Positions 14,140 to 27,254 of a stretch of 64,000 bases of DNA are shown in pieces. The notes beneath the pieces were generated by a model. The model saw nothing but the letters and a program-made list of their open reading frames with translations, searched no databases and was not told the DNA's origin. Position numbers and translations under genes: made by a program. The stretch spans positions 9,299,640-9,363,639 of the forward strand of contig NC_135781.1 of assembly GCF_028453695.1 (NCBI RefSeq), given 5' to 3'. The DNA is from Augochlora pura. Lineage: Eukaryota > Arthropoda > Insecta > Hymenoptera > Halictidae. Numbering within the stretch: position 1 is the first letter of the stretch; every line of letters begins with the position of its first letter.

Positions 14140-14365
14140 ACTTTAACCCCTTGTTAACCCCTACTTTAAGCACTTATGTGTCCTTAATATTTTTAATATT
14201 AGGACCAGACAATTTTTGTTTCCTGTATTGCCTCTATTTACCTTCGTTTCTATACTTTGATAACAGAAGAATATATATTTTTACTTCGATGTAGGAGAAA
14301 TTTACAATATTTATATTTAGTAGAGCTTGCATAAAATCTTCACTACGAGTCTGACTCGTTATTAT
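14140..14365. repeat. dispersed repeat relic with CGAGTCTGACTCG palindrome
   Basis: It begins with TTAACCCCTTGTTAACCCCT and contains GTCCTTAATATTTTTAATAT followed by GGACCAGACAATTTTTGTTT. It ends with the palindromic ACGAGTCTGACTCGT at about 14347-14361. The central part is shared with 40737-40795 and, more weakly, 30274-30330. The TTAACCCC start and the palindrome resemble the TTAA element at 31113-31363, but no matching right edge is visible, so this is a decayed or truncated copy. Confidence 0.45.
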
Positions 14366-14544
14366 AGCAATATTAATAATATAATATCTCAAAGTTTATT
14401 TATCAAATTTCGTATTACATGAGAAGATCAAAATATGTGTAACCTATTTACTACTTCAAAAATCTATTTTTCCTCAACCCTGCCGATTCTCTCTTATTCA
14501 TGCATCAGTTCTGTTTATAAGGTCTGGGGGAGGATGTGTTGTCG

Positions 14545-14621
14545 CTCGGGGTAGCTTAATTGGTTGAAGCAGTCACCCGGCAAGCGAGAAAGCCCCGGGT
14601 TCGAACCGCGCTCCCCCCGAT
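14545..14621 (+). pseudogene. tRNA-like sequence with A and B boxes, possible SINE head
   Basis: The internal RNA polymerase III promoter is intact: A box TAGCTTAATTGG at 14552-14563 and B box GGTTCGAACC at 14598-14607, 34 bases apart. The ends CTCGGGG (14545-14551) and CCCCGAT (14615-14621) pair at six of seven positions. The D stem GCTT/AAGC is perfect and the D loop contains GG. The anticodon stem has two mismatches, the position before the anticodon is C instead of T, the T stem has two mismatches, and three extra bases separate it from the acceptor strand. If forced, the anticodon position reads GGC (Ala). It is therefore not a normal tRNA; a tRNA-derived SINE head or tRNA pseudogene fits better. 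Confidence 0.6.
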
Positions 14622-14680
14622 CTTATTCGATCGGTCGACTTATTTTCTCCAACGTAACAAAAACCTAGAGGTGTGTGGGT

Positions 14681-14875
14681 TCCCGAAAATTCCTGGATCC
14701 CCAATGCTCAATAACGGACGGGAAAATGCCAATTGCTATGGGACTGGATCCCGAAAATCTCGCGATCCCCGATAACGTCCGGGATTTTCGAAACGTTTAA
14801 AAAAAATCCTGAATACTTTCAGAAACCTCAAAAAATCTCAGGAATCTCAAAAACTTTTTACTGAGTCCCGAAAAT
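14681..14875 (+). repeat. degenerate tandem block downstream of the tRNA-like sequence
   Basis: The motif TCCCGAAAAT occurs at 14681, 14749 and 14866. The first two copies continue similarly (GATCCCC, then ATAACG and a GGG tract), giving a diverged duplication of about 68 bp. The stretch between 14800 and 14860 repeats AAAATCTC-like words. It may be the body of a SINE that starts with the tRNA-like head about 60 bp upstream, or an independent decayed satellite. Confidence 0.4.
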
Positions 14876-17593
14876 TTCAAAACCCTGTCCTGATTTCGGA
14901 AATCAAAAACATAAATAATAAAAAACAATTATATTTACGGTAGTTGTAAAATAAATAATGTGCCACAGGAATAACATCCAACTTGAAAGTAAGGTCTGAC
15001 GACATCTAACATACTGTCCGTTGCTGAAATATGGCACAATTTCTGTCAAAAGACAAAAGGGGTGGTATCCCTGTCTATAGGTACAAAGATCGATGCTGTC
15101 ACAATATCGAAAATAACATCCGCTTTTGAAGTGTCGATTCAATATTTGATTCGTTTAAATGTTCATTTCGCTGTACATTATTCAATACCATTTAAAACGT
15201 TGATACAAAATTCCCGACACGAAAAATTGCGGTCATTTCAGACATGCAAACCGCGTCTGGAATAGAAAATGACAATGTACGAACAATAAATGTCCACTAT
15301 CCAATTACTGTTAAAGGAATAGGTGGACGGTATTTAAAATTAACAAAAAGAGAAATCGTCGAAGATGTCGAGGCACAACCTAAACTGGTTCTTCTAAGAG
15401 ATCCTGCCTTCAAAGATTCGTTACCGCTGCTATCTCGTGCGATCGGCAATTCAAAATGGCCGCGTCCGCAGCGTGGAAAAGGCGTTTTGTGTTCTTTAAT
15501 TGAGCAAAGACCGGTTTCTTTATTATTCTATTATTTTGTTTATATCCTGCTAGTGAAGTGAAGCGTGTTCGTGCAATCCGCCGATGCGTTCTAAAATAAA
15601 ACTCGAACTGCTCCGCTAATATACGCAATGAGAACAAACATATATATGCAATAGCGAGTTTGTAACGTGTTTCGCTAAAACATTGCGAGTATTTCCAGAA
15701 TTTAATTTAACAGATTCCTTTCGTAAAAAGCCTCGATCGCGGAAAATCGAACACAGTTCTGTTTCCAGTGTTACAGGTTTTAATTATGCTTATGAAATTC
15801 TTGTTTGTTGCAGCGACTCGGAAATTAAAGCTCGCACGATTTATTATACATAACGATGATTTCATGAAACATTGAACCGCGAAGTGTAATAAATAACGAC
15901 GAGAAATTCGACAGACGGCGACCAATCGTTTTTTCTTAACCGAAAGAACTGGAAACCCGAGGATCGTGGCGAAAGTTAATCAGGTATTCGAACGATTTTT
16001 CCCCGTCCGGTTTCCAGTTCTCCCCGTGAACTAGTTAGCAACGTTCGTTGACGGGGAGTAATTCGCGAACACTTCCCTCCCGTAATTTCATCGGCCCGTC
16101 CGACGGAATTGACACCCGGAGACGAACTTTCGACCAGATTGTTCTCGAGGGTATCGATAACGCAGCATAATTCGGCGCAAGTTTCCGTCCTGCGTTCCGT
16201 CGAATTTCCTCTGTATGTGTATCTAGTTGGACGGAATGTTTCGCAGCCGGTTGCGGTAGTTTCTGCAGTTCCGATACCGGCTATGAGCGAAAACCGCGCG
16301 TCGCGTCTCGACAAGGGGCACGCCAAGGCGAATTAAACCCGTGTTAATCACGCTCCGCGTGCTTACGCAGTTGGAAACTACATAATTTGAGTAATCGTGG
16401 CACGATCGATGCACCACGTTTTCTCGTTAACCGCCCTTGCACTCTAAGATGCTACGCGCCGATTTATTTTTCGAAGACTTTGCAAACGTTAACATTCGAT
16501 CATCTTTTGCTTTGCAGTAATGGCCAGGCTGGTGATCAAAATGTCGAACAACGTCTGTTACTACGATTGGTTTCAAACTAATTTGATTAGTACTTTATTA
16601 ATTATCCGTTACAATTTTCAGGTCAAATACTGGTTATCAATATTTTTTAATCTACAAATGTTATTCGAATTTGTGTTGAGTGTATAGTTCTAGCATGTCT
16701 CTTATAATAATGTTGACAGTAAAATTTTGTTTTTATTCAAAGTTAATAATATTGATTGCATTAGGTAGATTATGTAAGAAATATTAATTAATTACCGAAT
16801 ATGCTTAACCAATTCACGCGACTATATTAGTAACTACTAATTATAACTATAAACTAAACTGTTGTAAAGGCACTCAAACGTCTGAAAATCACTGAAGTCA
16901 CGACAATTTTGAATTATGTATCCCGGGACCTAGTCAAAATAAATGTCACATTATTAATACGGTTATCGAGGGAAAGAGAAGAAGATATCATCACCCCCCG
17001 AGTGTCGGAAAGATCGGTGCCTGTACGGGGAAACTCTGGCCCATGCCCACCCTCGGGCGCAGTAAAACTCGAGGCACACAAAATACAGTAGGGGGTTCAG
17101 TCGGCCTGAACCGAAAAAATTGCCACGGCAGGGTATTAGCTTTACGACAACGTATGCTTCTTTACGATTCTTGCTCTGGTGTCGGTCTGGCGTAACGCGG
17201 CCATCCTATAACGGCGCTTTCTTTCTTTCCGCGGAGTTTTACGGCGAGACGTAGCCTGGCAGCTCGGCTGCCAAATGGCAGGATAATTTCACGGAACCAG
17301 GTCAAACTTTCGACGCTGTATAACACCGCGAGGTGTTTCCCTAACCCCTTTTCTATCCCGGTCTCCTGCTCCCAGCCTGTTCCCGGTCGGGGTTTTATTA
17401 GGACAAACACGGTCGTATACGCGCGATAGAAGCTCTTCCCGTTCTGGCACGCGTGATTCGAAAGACTTCCCCCCCCGCCGGAAAACTCCATCGAATCCGC
17501 GGGAAAGGGTAATAAAAGGATTATTTTCGATTTGAAATTGCTACCGCGCGCTAGCTCCCGGACCCGGGCCACGGTAATTCAACCGTTCTGCAT

Positions 17594-17630
17594 CGTTCCG
17601 CGGTGCCCGCGACCGCACTTCCGCGGAACG
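17594..17630. repeat. 10-bp GC-rich inverted repeat
   Basis: CGTTCCGCGG (17594-17603) and CCGCGGAACG (17621-17630) are exact reverse complements separated by 17 bases in a CpG-rich block. Confidence 0.7.
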
Positions 17631-19033
17631 AGAAGATATCCGGGCTCGAATTTTCAACTAGCAAACCGAATGTCTCTGTTGCCCGTTAAAATGTCGCTGT
17701 AATATTCCTCCGCTTGCTTCGATCTTCTCTACCACCCCCCCTTCGAATCCGTTTTCTTTTGCATTTCCCCCGGCACGCGGTACTGTTCGACGAAGTCGCT
17801 TCGTACTCGTTCGAATGAAATGAAAATATTGACGATCGAGCTCGAATACCGACGAGATAGAAGTTAGCTGTTATTACTTTGATTGTCCTACGCGACTCAT
17901 CATTTCGAAGTAACTGAGAATTCTCATTACTGCGTGCGGTTTCGTTCGTTTAAACAGCTTTGTTATGCATCGAGCAAACATCGTAAATATGATCGAATTG
18001 TTTCTTTCTTGATTACGTGTTCCCACTCTTCGTATATTAAAAGAACTGATAAAAAGACTCTGGATTTTCGTTAAAAAGAAAAATTTAATAAATCAAGTGC
18101 AAGAAACTAGGAATTTAAATCGAAACGAATATTACTTGCAACAATTTTAGTAATTCTTTCAATGCTTTCACAATATCATATTTCAGTTATTAGTATTTGT
18201 TATAAATGCATAATCTGCTGAGAAATGTTTATTAGAATTGATAAAACTGTATATAGAATTGGCGTATACATTCATTTTAAGGTAATCCAGACTCCATTAG
18301 ATCGTTTTAAATGATAAAGTGGGTAGCCTGTTACGAGATGACAGTTGCCAAGATTTCATTGCAGTTTCACACACAGAATTATAGAAAAGTGAAAGAAGGT
18401 AATAATGTAAAATGATTGTGCAGATAGAGGAACCGCATGGCATGAAGCGATGTTCCAGAAACGATATTTGAAATCAAAAGTATCGAAAGAAATCGCGGTG
18501 AAAGTAGTAGAAATATTCTCCTCGGAGAATTGTACTATACATGCATCAGATACTCCAATGAAACGAAAAATGTATATAACCCGATCTTTTACTTTGACGT
18601 AATAAAATTTCATATCTGGTTATATCTAGAACGAGATACACGGCCCTGTCGTCGCTGTATTGACATTCAACCTCAAACATTTCGATCTTTTCAACCCCTG
18701 CCACACGTAACCGAGATAATCGAATTCGTCGGAAGAAACAACAATCCCCGGACTATCAGTTACTTAATCAAACAATATATCTGGCGCACACACGCTGCAA
18801 GAACGCTAACCTGATAGATACATGCCTCCTGACCAGGTCAGTATCTCCTATAACCATGTTCTACATTCTCACGGGTATCGAACCTCCGAAACAATATATA
18901 GAAAAGCGAGATTGGAAGAAAGAGATAAAGAAACAGAGACAACGAGACAGGGGGGGACGAGAGAGAACGGTGGAACACGGCTAATGCGGCATCGCGCGTC
19001 GATACAAGTAGCGGCCACGAAAATTGGGTTATC

Positions 19034-19051
19034 TTCGTTCGTTCGTTCGTT
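19034..19051. repeat. (GTTC)4 microsatellite
   Basis: Four GTTC units in a row. Confidence 0.85.
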
Positions 19052-19233
19052 TTCGCGTTCGGGTCGAGAGGCGCACGTGGATATCGGTACCACGGCAAAC
19101 TCCTCCGCAATGGTACGATTAAAGCCATAGGATTATGAAACGCGAATGCGAGAGCTTCGGCCGCTTCAAGAGTATATGCATGCATGAACGTTCGTACATA
19201 GATAGGAAGAAAAGCGGGTAAAGTCGTGAAGAG

Positions 19234-19250
19234 GGGAGAGAGAGAGCGAG

Positions 19251-19287
<37 letters not shown>
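19234..19287. repeat. (GA)n microsatellite, interrupted
   Basis: A GA run interrupted by GCGAG twice near its left end and pure for the last 34 bases. It continues into A/G-rich sequence to about 19343. Confidence 0.93.
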
Positions 19288-19291
<4 letters not shown>

Positions 19292-22200
19292 GTGAGAAAA
19301 AGGGAGAAACACAGAGAAAGGAAGAAAGAGAAGGAGAGAGAGTAAGCTGTGTAGGAGGTTGGGGGTCGCGTAACGAAGGAGTTAAAGCCGCAGTTACATC
19401 TTCTCTGACGTTATTTCACGTCGCGTCATGGAAAATGTAGCCGCGGTGAGCCAATTAAAATACACGCTCGGATTACGAGACGCGAGGTCACGAGGATTTC
19501 GAGCATTAGGCAAATGCGCCACGCAAAGGACGCATTGACATCCGTGACCCCGCGTAAAAACCGGGCGATCCGTCCTGTCGAGGTGGCACGGCGCTCTGAG
19601 GAACGTCGAGTCAGCTCCGTGTTCCCACCTTTGTTCCAAAAATTATTCGAGAGTCTTCTCGCGGCTTTTTTACTATCTCGGCGCTATAATCCTGTATCTT
19701 TACGACGAGATTACACGGCCAATCGTCGGTCGACGCGTCGTTGAAACCTCGTTAAATATCTCATGGACACACTGGCACACTCCGGGCCGAAGATTGTCCA
19801 GTCTTCGTCGGACTTTCATGTTTATAGAGACGTTGAAACAAGACGAGTCGGAATGTAAAACGCATCGTAATTGCGGTCCGCGCGATTAAATATTAAATTC
19901 TCTTGCGACCGAGATTTAACTACCAATGGTCGCTCTGTCGGCGACATTGATTAAGCAATTATTACTTTTTGGATTATCCGAACTGTCTTTCTATTCTGAT
20001 TATGAAAACTCGAAGAAGAATGTCTAGCTTTCGCGCGATACTCTTTCAGTCCGAATCGGCGAGCCCTCTGCTCTCGCCTCTGTCATCGTTCCATCGAATT
20101 AACACTTCGTCGAGAATCGCAGGATTTTGATCGCGCCCAACTCGCGCGCGATCCCTGCCTGCTTCGAATATCGTACACGGGCGTTCGAGCTTTTGCTTCG
20201 AACCAAGTTTCGCGCCGGGAATTATGAACCTCCGCGGTCTGCCTTGGCCTCGCAAGATTGGCAATTCCAGGAATTTATTGTCGTTCGTTGCGTTTGCCGG
20301 CGATCCGTTACTAATGGCCGCGCGACTCGGAGGCGGCCGGTACCATTTCCAGGCACTCGTGAATGAAAAATTCCGCGGCCCCTGCGTCGGAGCAACTGCA
20401 AAGTTCAGTACCAAGCAACAAGTTAAAGAACGGTCGCGACACGAAACTGCTTCGTTGCTTTCGAGAATGAAAAGTGTAAATTCCACTCTAGCCACACGTA
20501 ATTACAAAATCTTTGTAACCCCCGCCGCGACGATGACAACAACACGCAGAACATATCGATCCGTTTCCCATCCGCAACACGCAATCCTAAATTCTATCAA
20601 AATGACGGACGCTAGAGACCCCTACGACTCTATAAGGCTCGTTCTCCCCTAATGCACTGTCTAATGACGGTTTTATTATTTTCCGTAGCCTATAGGTCGA
20701 ATTATAGTCACCGAGTTTTTACCAAATTGTGAACACCTATTTCCTTGCATTGACATAATAAAATAAAATCTAGCTATTCTTTTTCATTTAGCATAGTTTT
20801 GTTGAAGTTCGTGTTAAATTTCTGCTTAGTAAATTATTAAAATTATTGAATTAGTAATTTGTCAATCATTTCTTTATCATATTATTTTTTTGATATATAT
20901 TTAGATTGCAGCTTTTAGTATTCCTGAAGAGCTATGGTTCTAAATAGTGTGTGTCTATTGATAAGATAAATTTTACAAGTACATGCAATTTGTATATTTC
21001 CTATTTAACCTAAAAGTAACAGTGAGAAGTAAAAGTGAGATGCACGATTTTAGATACGCTATGTGCATATCGTTGCACACAAAGCACTTGGCTAGTCTCC
21101 ATTCTCAAACGTATAATAAATGTCACTCGCTGTTATCTATTATTAATCAATTAGCAAAAGAACTTTCGAGCTCGATTCAATCAAATAATTCCTACCTACC
21201 GGCGTAATGGAATGAAATACACGTTCGATTAAAAATTCGCGCTCGTAATAAAAATGAAATATGGATCGTTCGTAGATTTCTGTGTTCAACAAACCGCTGA
21301 TTAAATTCCGGCCGACGCTTTTAACAAGCACCCTACCATTTTTGTCATTTACATAAATACATTAAGCGCTATCGGATGGAGCATTTACAATAAATCACTC
21401 CGCGAACAGCGCAATCAAGCCCTCAAATATTTTAATTCCCCTCGACCAGGGAAAGGCGACGGCTTTCGTGAACATCTGGACGACGGATCTTCACCAGTGT
21501 GCTCATCCGGTACGCAGAACGCGTCGTTCGGGGAATCGTTCCTCGTTTTATTTCGACAAATCCTTCTCCTTGTTAATTATGTGCCGCGCATTAACATGAC
21601 CATTAATCACAGTGCAACGATCTAAAGCACGTCTTTGTCGTCGGCCGTATCTAACGGCCCCGTAAAACGTTCTCATATCGACCGCTTCAATTTCTTCTCG
21701 GCCTAATGCCGCTAAATTCCCTCGCACGCCATTTAATTTCCACCTGTCTTCCGCACGGTATTTCGATTCGCCCAATATGCATGGCTGGACAAAATTTGTC
21801 ATAAAATCATTCTGATTTTGATCGCGAATTATTGTGAGGTAATTAACCGTTTCGGAAGGATGTGTGATGCAAGATAGCGTCAAATTTGTGAACCACAGTA
21901 AATTGTGCTCCATTTAGTAACACACGCAAGAAATAAGGTGAAAATGTTGAATACAATATTTTCATTCGAAGCTTTGCTTTAGAGAAAAATGAGCGAGAGT
22001 CCGCCAGGTAACACGCGCGCTACTGCCTACAAGTAGAATCGGTTGGTCATGATCAGACGCGTCAGTCGCTATTTTTTTAATAGCGCGTATCTTTGCGTAA
22101 TTTTCGAATTAACTTATCCAATATCTAACTATAAACTGTAATATCTAACTATCTATATTTTCGACTTATTTTTTAATGGAAAAAGATTCTCCCTCCCGAT

Positions 22201-23558
22201 TGTACTATTAATTATACGAAACCTTTTATGTATATTTCGTGTCAAGTAGTGTTATTAAGAGGTATGTACTTTTAATGTACAGCAACAACATTTTATCTTT
22301 AACGTCTAAATTGTGAATTCTATTAATATATCCCAACTCTGCGTAAACTTGTAAAATGCCGTTGGTAACTCTAGATATTTTTCCTTACCGTCTTATATCG
22401 GAATATTCATTGCCTATAGATTGTGCCATATTTTCACTATCGAGAGGTGCCGTCAATTTTTATGAAGCATGATCAAGGCTTATCTATAGCGTAGCTCTCC
22501 GTATAAAATAATTGGTAATAATATTCAACTATACAATAACTTTCCGATAAGGTATATGCATTTAATTTGGCACACGGGGAAAACAGATGTCTCCATGCCT
22601 TCTTTGTTCCAAACGTTCTTTTGATTCGCTATTTTTAAGTCTTCATACGTACTGTTTAATTAGCAGATACGATACATCGTCGAAATACGATCGTATTTCG
22701 CGTTCAATTTGATTGCACATAAATTAATCAACCGCGGAAAGGAAGCCAAGTGGTCGATGTTGGATTTCGTTCAGCCAAATTAGCGCTTGAAAGTCTCAAA
22801 ATTATCGAGAAACCCCATTCGAGTTGGAGCAAGCACGTAGTCGGCCGAAGTCGCGTAATCGCGACAACCGTGGACTATCGATCCCATCGTGAATATTTTA
22901 AGATATGTGTCGCAGACACGCGTGCAGCAACGCCGCGGTACGCGCCAGAAATCAGAGCTCGACGAGAAATTCGCCTGCGTTTCTCGAGTGGTATTCGGGG
23001 TCTCGCGGGGCGACGATCGCTTTTTCCTTTTGCATAATGGTTTTTTTCCCAGTGCCGAGGTGAGCCACCCTTGCGTGGCAGAGAAAAACCACGTCAGCGA
23101 TCGCACGTGTGAGTAAACACGCGAGCCGGTGGCGCGTTGCTCCGAATTTGACTCTACACGAACCGCACACAGCCTCGCATCGAAATCCGTGCACGCGACG
23201 AACCGTTGGAAATTATTCCCTTCTGATTAGAGATTAACCGTATTACTCCGAAACTGGCCTTAACGATCGACATTGTTCCCTGTGCTGTTTTGTGACAGCG
23301 GGAAGATCGAAGGTCCCGGTGATCCTTGAAACGGAAAGTTCGCCTACCTGATTGTCTCCCGTTGCGTCGATCGTCCCCTAAGGAGCTCCATGAAATCCCT
23401 GGTGTAAGAGCGCCGGGTCGCCGGCGCATCCAAGTCGGAGAAATCCATGGCAATCGCGGCGAAGAATCCAGGTATCGTCACTATCAATCAACGTAACGCA
23501 CTATGTGAACATTGCTCAGGGAGCCACGGACTAACCAGACACCAGATTACTATCCCGC

Positions 23559-23578
23559 GAGAGAGAGAGAGAGAGAGA
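23559..23578. repeat. (GA)10 microsatellite
   Basis: A pure GA run of 20 bases. Confidence 0.93.
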
Positions 23579-24573
23579 CACGGACAGGTCGCAACGTCCA
23601 GCGGAATCGAAATCCCTGAGGTCGCTGGTCGAACTTCCACCCACCGAAGGATCTATGGATTGCACACCAACGGGAACTGTCACACGTGCGTGTTATTGCT
23701 GGTAGGGTAGCACGTCACACTTCTACGGATCACAAACTACGGCAGACACTGTTCGCGGCTCACCGTGCGCTACTTCTCCGCGAGGTAATCCATTCGGTAG
23801 TGGTAAAAACACTGGTCAGCTGGTTATAGCACTGTAATATCACTGCGGCGACATTGTCCAACGAGAGGACCACTATCTCATCAACCGTGGACGACGCACG
23901 AGGCACGCAGCTGTCAGGAGGAAGCGATCGCGAGGGTGTCGAGCAGCCCCGCTGATCTTCGTCCGTCAGCATGCAGCATCACGACATACGCGGATTGGTA
24001 CACGGCTACACACTCGCGTGGCTCTTCGACGATATGTTCGAAGCAGCGGGAGAATAATCGCACTATCTGTCGTCGTCGACGAGCGATGTCGAATCAAACG
24101 TCGGTCATTGGGTCACACACAGTCGCAGATAGCGGAATTCAAGCACAGTGCACTCAGAACTAGTTCCTCCTCCGCGTTGTCGGTCCCTTTGGAGGCTCGT
24201 TTATTTTCTCGACGTGTGGACGTCGTCGTTTTCGGCAGTCGTGCGCTCGTTCAACATGGATCAGCCGACATCCGACTCGCGCGAGAGTTGATACGAAACT
24301 ACTGGCGAGTTCTCGGTGGAGCGTACTTGCATCCCCACCACCGGCAGCGCAGCTCGCCCCCACCCGCGACTTCTCGTAGGGCACACGCGCCCCTTCCCCC
24401 TCCTTCTAATAGGCACGCACCGAGCTACCTGGAGCGTGACACACGCTCACATTTCTGGTGGGGGCTACGGTCGCGTGGCGGGTTGCCTTCGCGGTGGGAG
24501 AAGAGAGGGCAAGGGGTACGATCCAAACGAAAGGGAAGCGAGACAGTAGGGACTCGACGCGGTACGGTCGGTC

Positions 24574-24640
24574 GGAGAGAGAAAGAGAGAGAGCGCGGGA
24601 GCGAAAGAGAAAGAGGGAGAGAGAGAGAGAGCGAAGGAGA
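24574..24640. repeat. (GA)n tract, interrupted
   Basis: A GA-rich tract with GCG and AAA interruptions inside a CpG-rich block. Confidence 0.88.
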
Positions 24641-27017
24641 GACACAGAGCCGCGTCAGGCACGGCGCGTCCGCGCAGGCGCCTTGCTCTCCTGCGGGAAT
24701 GTATCCTCGTGAAATGTTGGCTAAGTACGGAGCCACGGACATCCGTACGTACGGGATAACGAAGGCCGTAGGTGCAGAGACCTCTGCGCTTTATGCGCCC
24801 CCAACGATGAACGCGACTCTACTACGCGGGTACACGCGATTCATTTGAAGGTTACGCCGAGGGCAACGGTCCGTCTTTACCTCCTTTTCCGCTACCCTTT
24901 CTCCGGGCCAGTTTTCGAATGACCCGCCCCCCATTGGGAAACGCTTCGATCGACGCGCGCTTTCTCCGCCGGCGCTTCGTTCTTCGAGACAGCGCTAACG
25001 AGGCCCGCCGAACGGAAAGAGCGCAGAGGATGAATCTTGGGCCGTCTCCGCCGCGCAGAGGAATATCAAACAGGTCTCGGCAGACGTTTGTTCGTATAAT
25101 AGCGCAGCCTTAAGCGCGATATGTCTTCCGAGCTTAGGTTTCGCTCTGCCGAAGGGTAAACGTTTACCATCGGCAAATATTTGCCGGCGTTCGCGGCGAG
25201 GGATACTTGTCCGCTTCCTTCGATCCGGAACGCGTCCGACCTGCGAGGGGTCTCGTCATGAAATTTTGAATGCGTTCGGGAACCGTTTGGCAGCGTGCGC
25301 GTAACGCGAATCGGCACGCGCACGCGCACGCGCCGCTCGATCCTGCGGCATGCGTCCTCTCCAGGAGGAATGCGGGCAGACAAGCGTGTCGGGGACGGAG
25401 AATCGTCGCCGGCGACAAAGACGATGGTTACGGGGTCGAGAACGAAGACGAAGACATCACCGATCCGATGGGAGAGACTTTCCGGTGCGGCTTCAGCCAT
25501 GCACATGATAACGAGAGTTACAGGGGCGAAACCCGCCGTCTGCTGGGAATATTGCGCCGTTAACGGGGCACTGGATGGCGCCGAATATTTCACGTTCATA
25601 CTGCAGGGAAAACGGACACCCATAAATCGTCGGATCTATAAGGTCGCCGATGGAATCATAGCTTCGGAGATCTTCCTCTCGAACGATCCTGTCTATGCTA
25701 CTATGTGCTGGCTTAATTTGTCATTCGGAGCTGTAACGAAAGTATCGGAGAACGGAGGGAGTAGTAAAGACACTGTTTAGGAGTTTCTCGTTGGGATTAT
25801 AAAATTGTAAAATGTTTTTCCGGTGATGAAAAGGTAAAATGATGATTCCAATTATATTAAATTATACAATTAAAAGACGATATGAATATTTAGCGTATAC
25901 GCGTGGTATTGGACGCGTTTGAACATGGCCTACCGGTTTTACTTGGGAATACTGAGGCATGCGAACCTGAATTCAAAAAATAATTCTTCGATAACGAAGG
26001 CTGAAGTCAAGAAATTTTATTCTTTATTTCTAACACATTTTCAAGTAAAATTGTCCGATAACAGGTCACTTTGCATAGTAAATTATGATCAATATTATTG
26101 ATCCAATAATATATTGTGCCGGTCAAAACGACGAGTTCTATATTTTATATTTAAGAATTATTGAAATCATAAAGTGTCTTTCCTAGAAAATATTTGAATA
26201 AATTTCTTTAATTCAAGCGCACATTAATATAAAAATAACAAGATGTCAGACGCATTGATTGCCCCGTAGATTTAATGTTGACAAAATCTCTCTCCGTTTA
26301 TAATCAAATTGTTCGCGACGTCATGATCGATGCGTAGACCATCATCATTATATAAAAAGTTCTATATATAAAAGTTTTAGATAGAAAACTGCTTCAACTG
26401 GTATTTGAACTGTTCCCATTATTTTGTCCAATCCCGGCAGATCACGCTCTGATTGCAGAAATGGTATACTCTCCGAGCGTTTGAAGGACTCTCTGTCGGG
26501 CTGGGTGCAAGTAGAGACGTCTGCGAGCGACTCCGACGGACGGGTCTGAATAAAAGACCAGGCAATCTGGATCGAATCCGTTTAATTCTGACTGAAAAGT
26601 GACCAAAGCGGAAACCGGGGAATTCCAAGACGGATAGAGCAAACCGCGTGGTGACATTACGTTCGACATAGCCAACAGTGATAACGAGGAACGGTAGCAC
26701 GAGGTTACGTCCTTCCTCGGGAGGATATTAATCCGTAATGATGCACTCAGCCCTCTGGATCTTCCAAGTTTGAGCGCACCTACATAGACAGAGAGATATC
26801 GGGAGTAAGAAGCGGAGCGACAAGGGAACTGAACTCGCAACGCTCCGACGGCGGTGGCCTTTGCCGCATTCGCCGGCAGCCAACTTTAATTGAAATTAAT
26901 CTTCGTGAATATGCTCAATATTTTTCGAACAGACGCTAAACGTTTTTATACGAAAGCGATTTTTCACTGCTGCACTTGCCGTCCGACGTAGATAATTGCA
27001 GTTGTAAACGTTATAAA

Positions 27018-27125
27018 TAGACTGCGAATTTTTGTGAAAAATAGAAATTGTATATATAGATTGCAAGAAATGAAAGGTTAATACAAAATGTTTTTTTATG
27101 TTGTAATTTTAATGAATTGAAAATT
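27018..27125. repeat. dispersed AT-rich repeat, TAGACTGCG family, copy 1
   Basis: It starts TAGACTGCGAATTTTTGTGA and aligns for about 100 bases with 40513-40610, including a shared GAAATGAAA-like word and an AAAATGT followed by a T-rich run. There is no open frame and no obvious terminal structure; the repeat class is unknown. Confidence 0.45.
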
Positions 27126-27254
27126 GTACATTGACTCGTTTCATTTCTTTTGGCAGCTTCTATCAATTTAAATCGCAACTATACAATCTTGCTGTAAATG
27201 CATAAAATCCGCAGGCTACTGATAAACAATTTATTATTTACAATACTGATTTCA

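Larger units (their letters stand above)
14900..27000. other. no gene seen; alternating blocks
   Basis: GC-rich blocks lie at about 15960-16450, 17000-17850, 18600-20700 and 22700-25800, with AT-rich DNA between. The 22700-25800 block has the most overlapping long frames, up to 276 codons (24018-24848) through a GA tract, none with recognisable domains. A promoter or non-coding first exon could hide in this block but nothing in the sequence proves it. Confidence 0.55.

Noticed and set aside
14545..14621. Functional tRNA-Ala (GGC)
   Set aside because: Mismatches in the anticodon and T stems, C instead of T before the anticodon, and three extra bases near the acceptor make a working tRNA unlikely.
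17094..17112. GGTTCAG/CTGAACC hairpin
   Set aside because: A seven-base stem is too short to stand out by itself in a 64-kb window.
20046..20652. 149-codon minus and 142-codon plus frames over the same DNA
   Set aside because: Overlapping chance frames in CpG-rich sequence; no motif recognised.
24018..24848. 276-codon open frame, longest in the window
   Set aside because: It runs through a CpG-rich block and a GA microsatellite giving an Arg/Glu/Ser-rich stretch, overlaps several frames on both strands, and contains no recognisable domain.
25066..25623. 185-codon minus-strand frame with a 161-codon frame opposite
   Set aside because: Mutually overlapping frames in CpG-rich DNA without family similarity.
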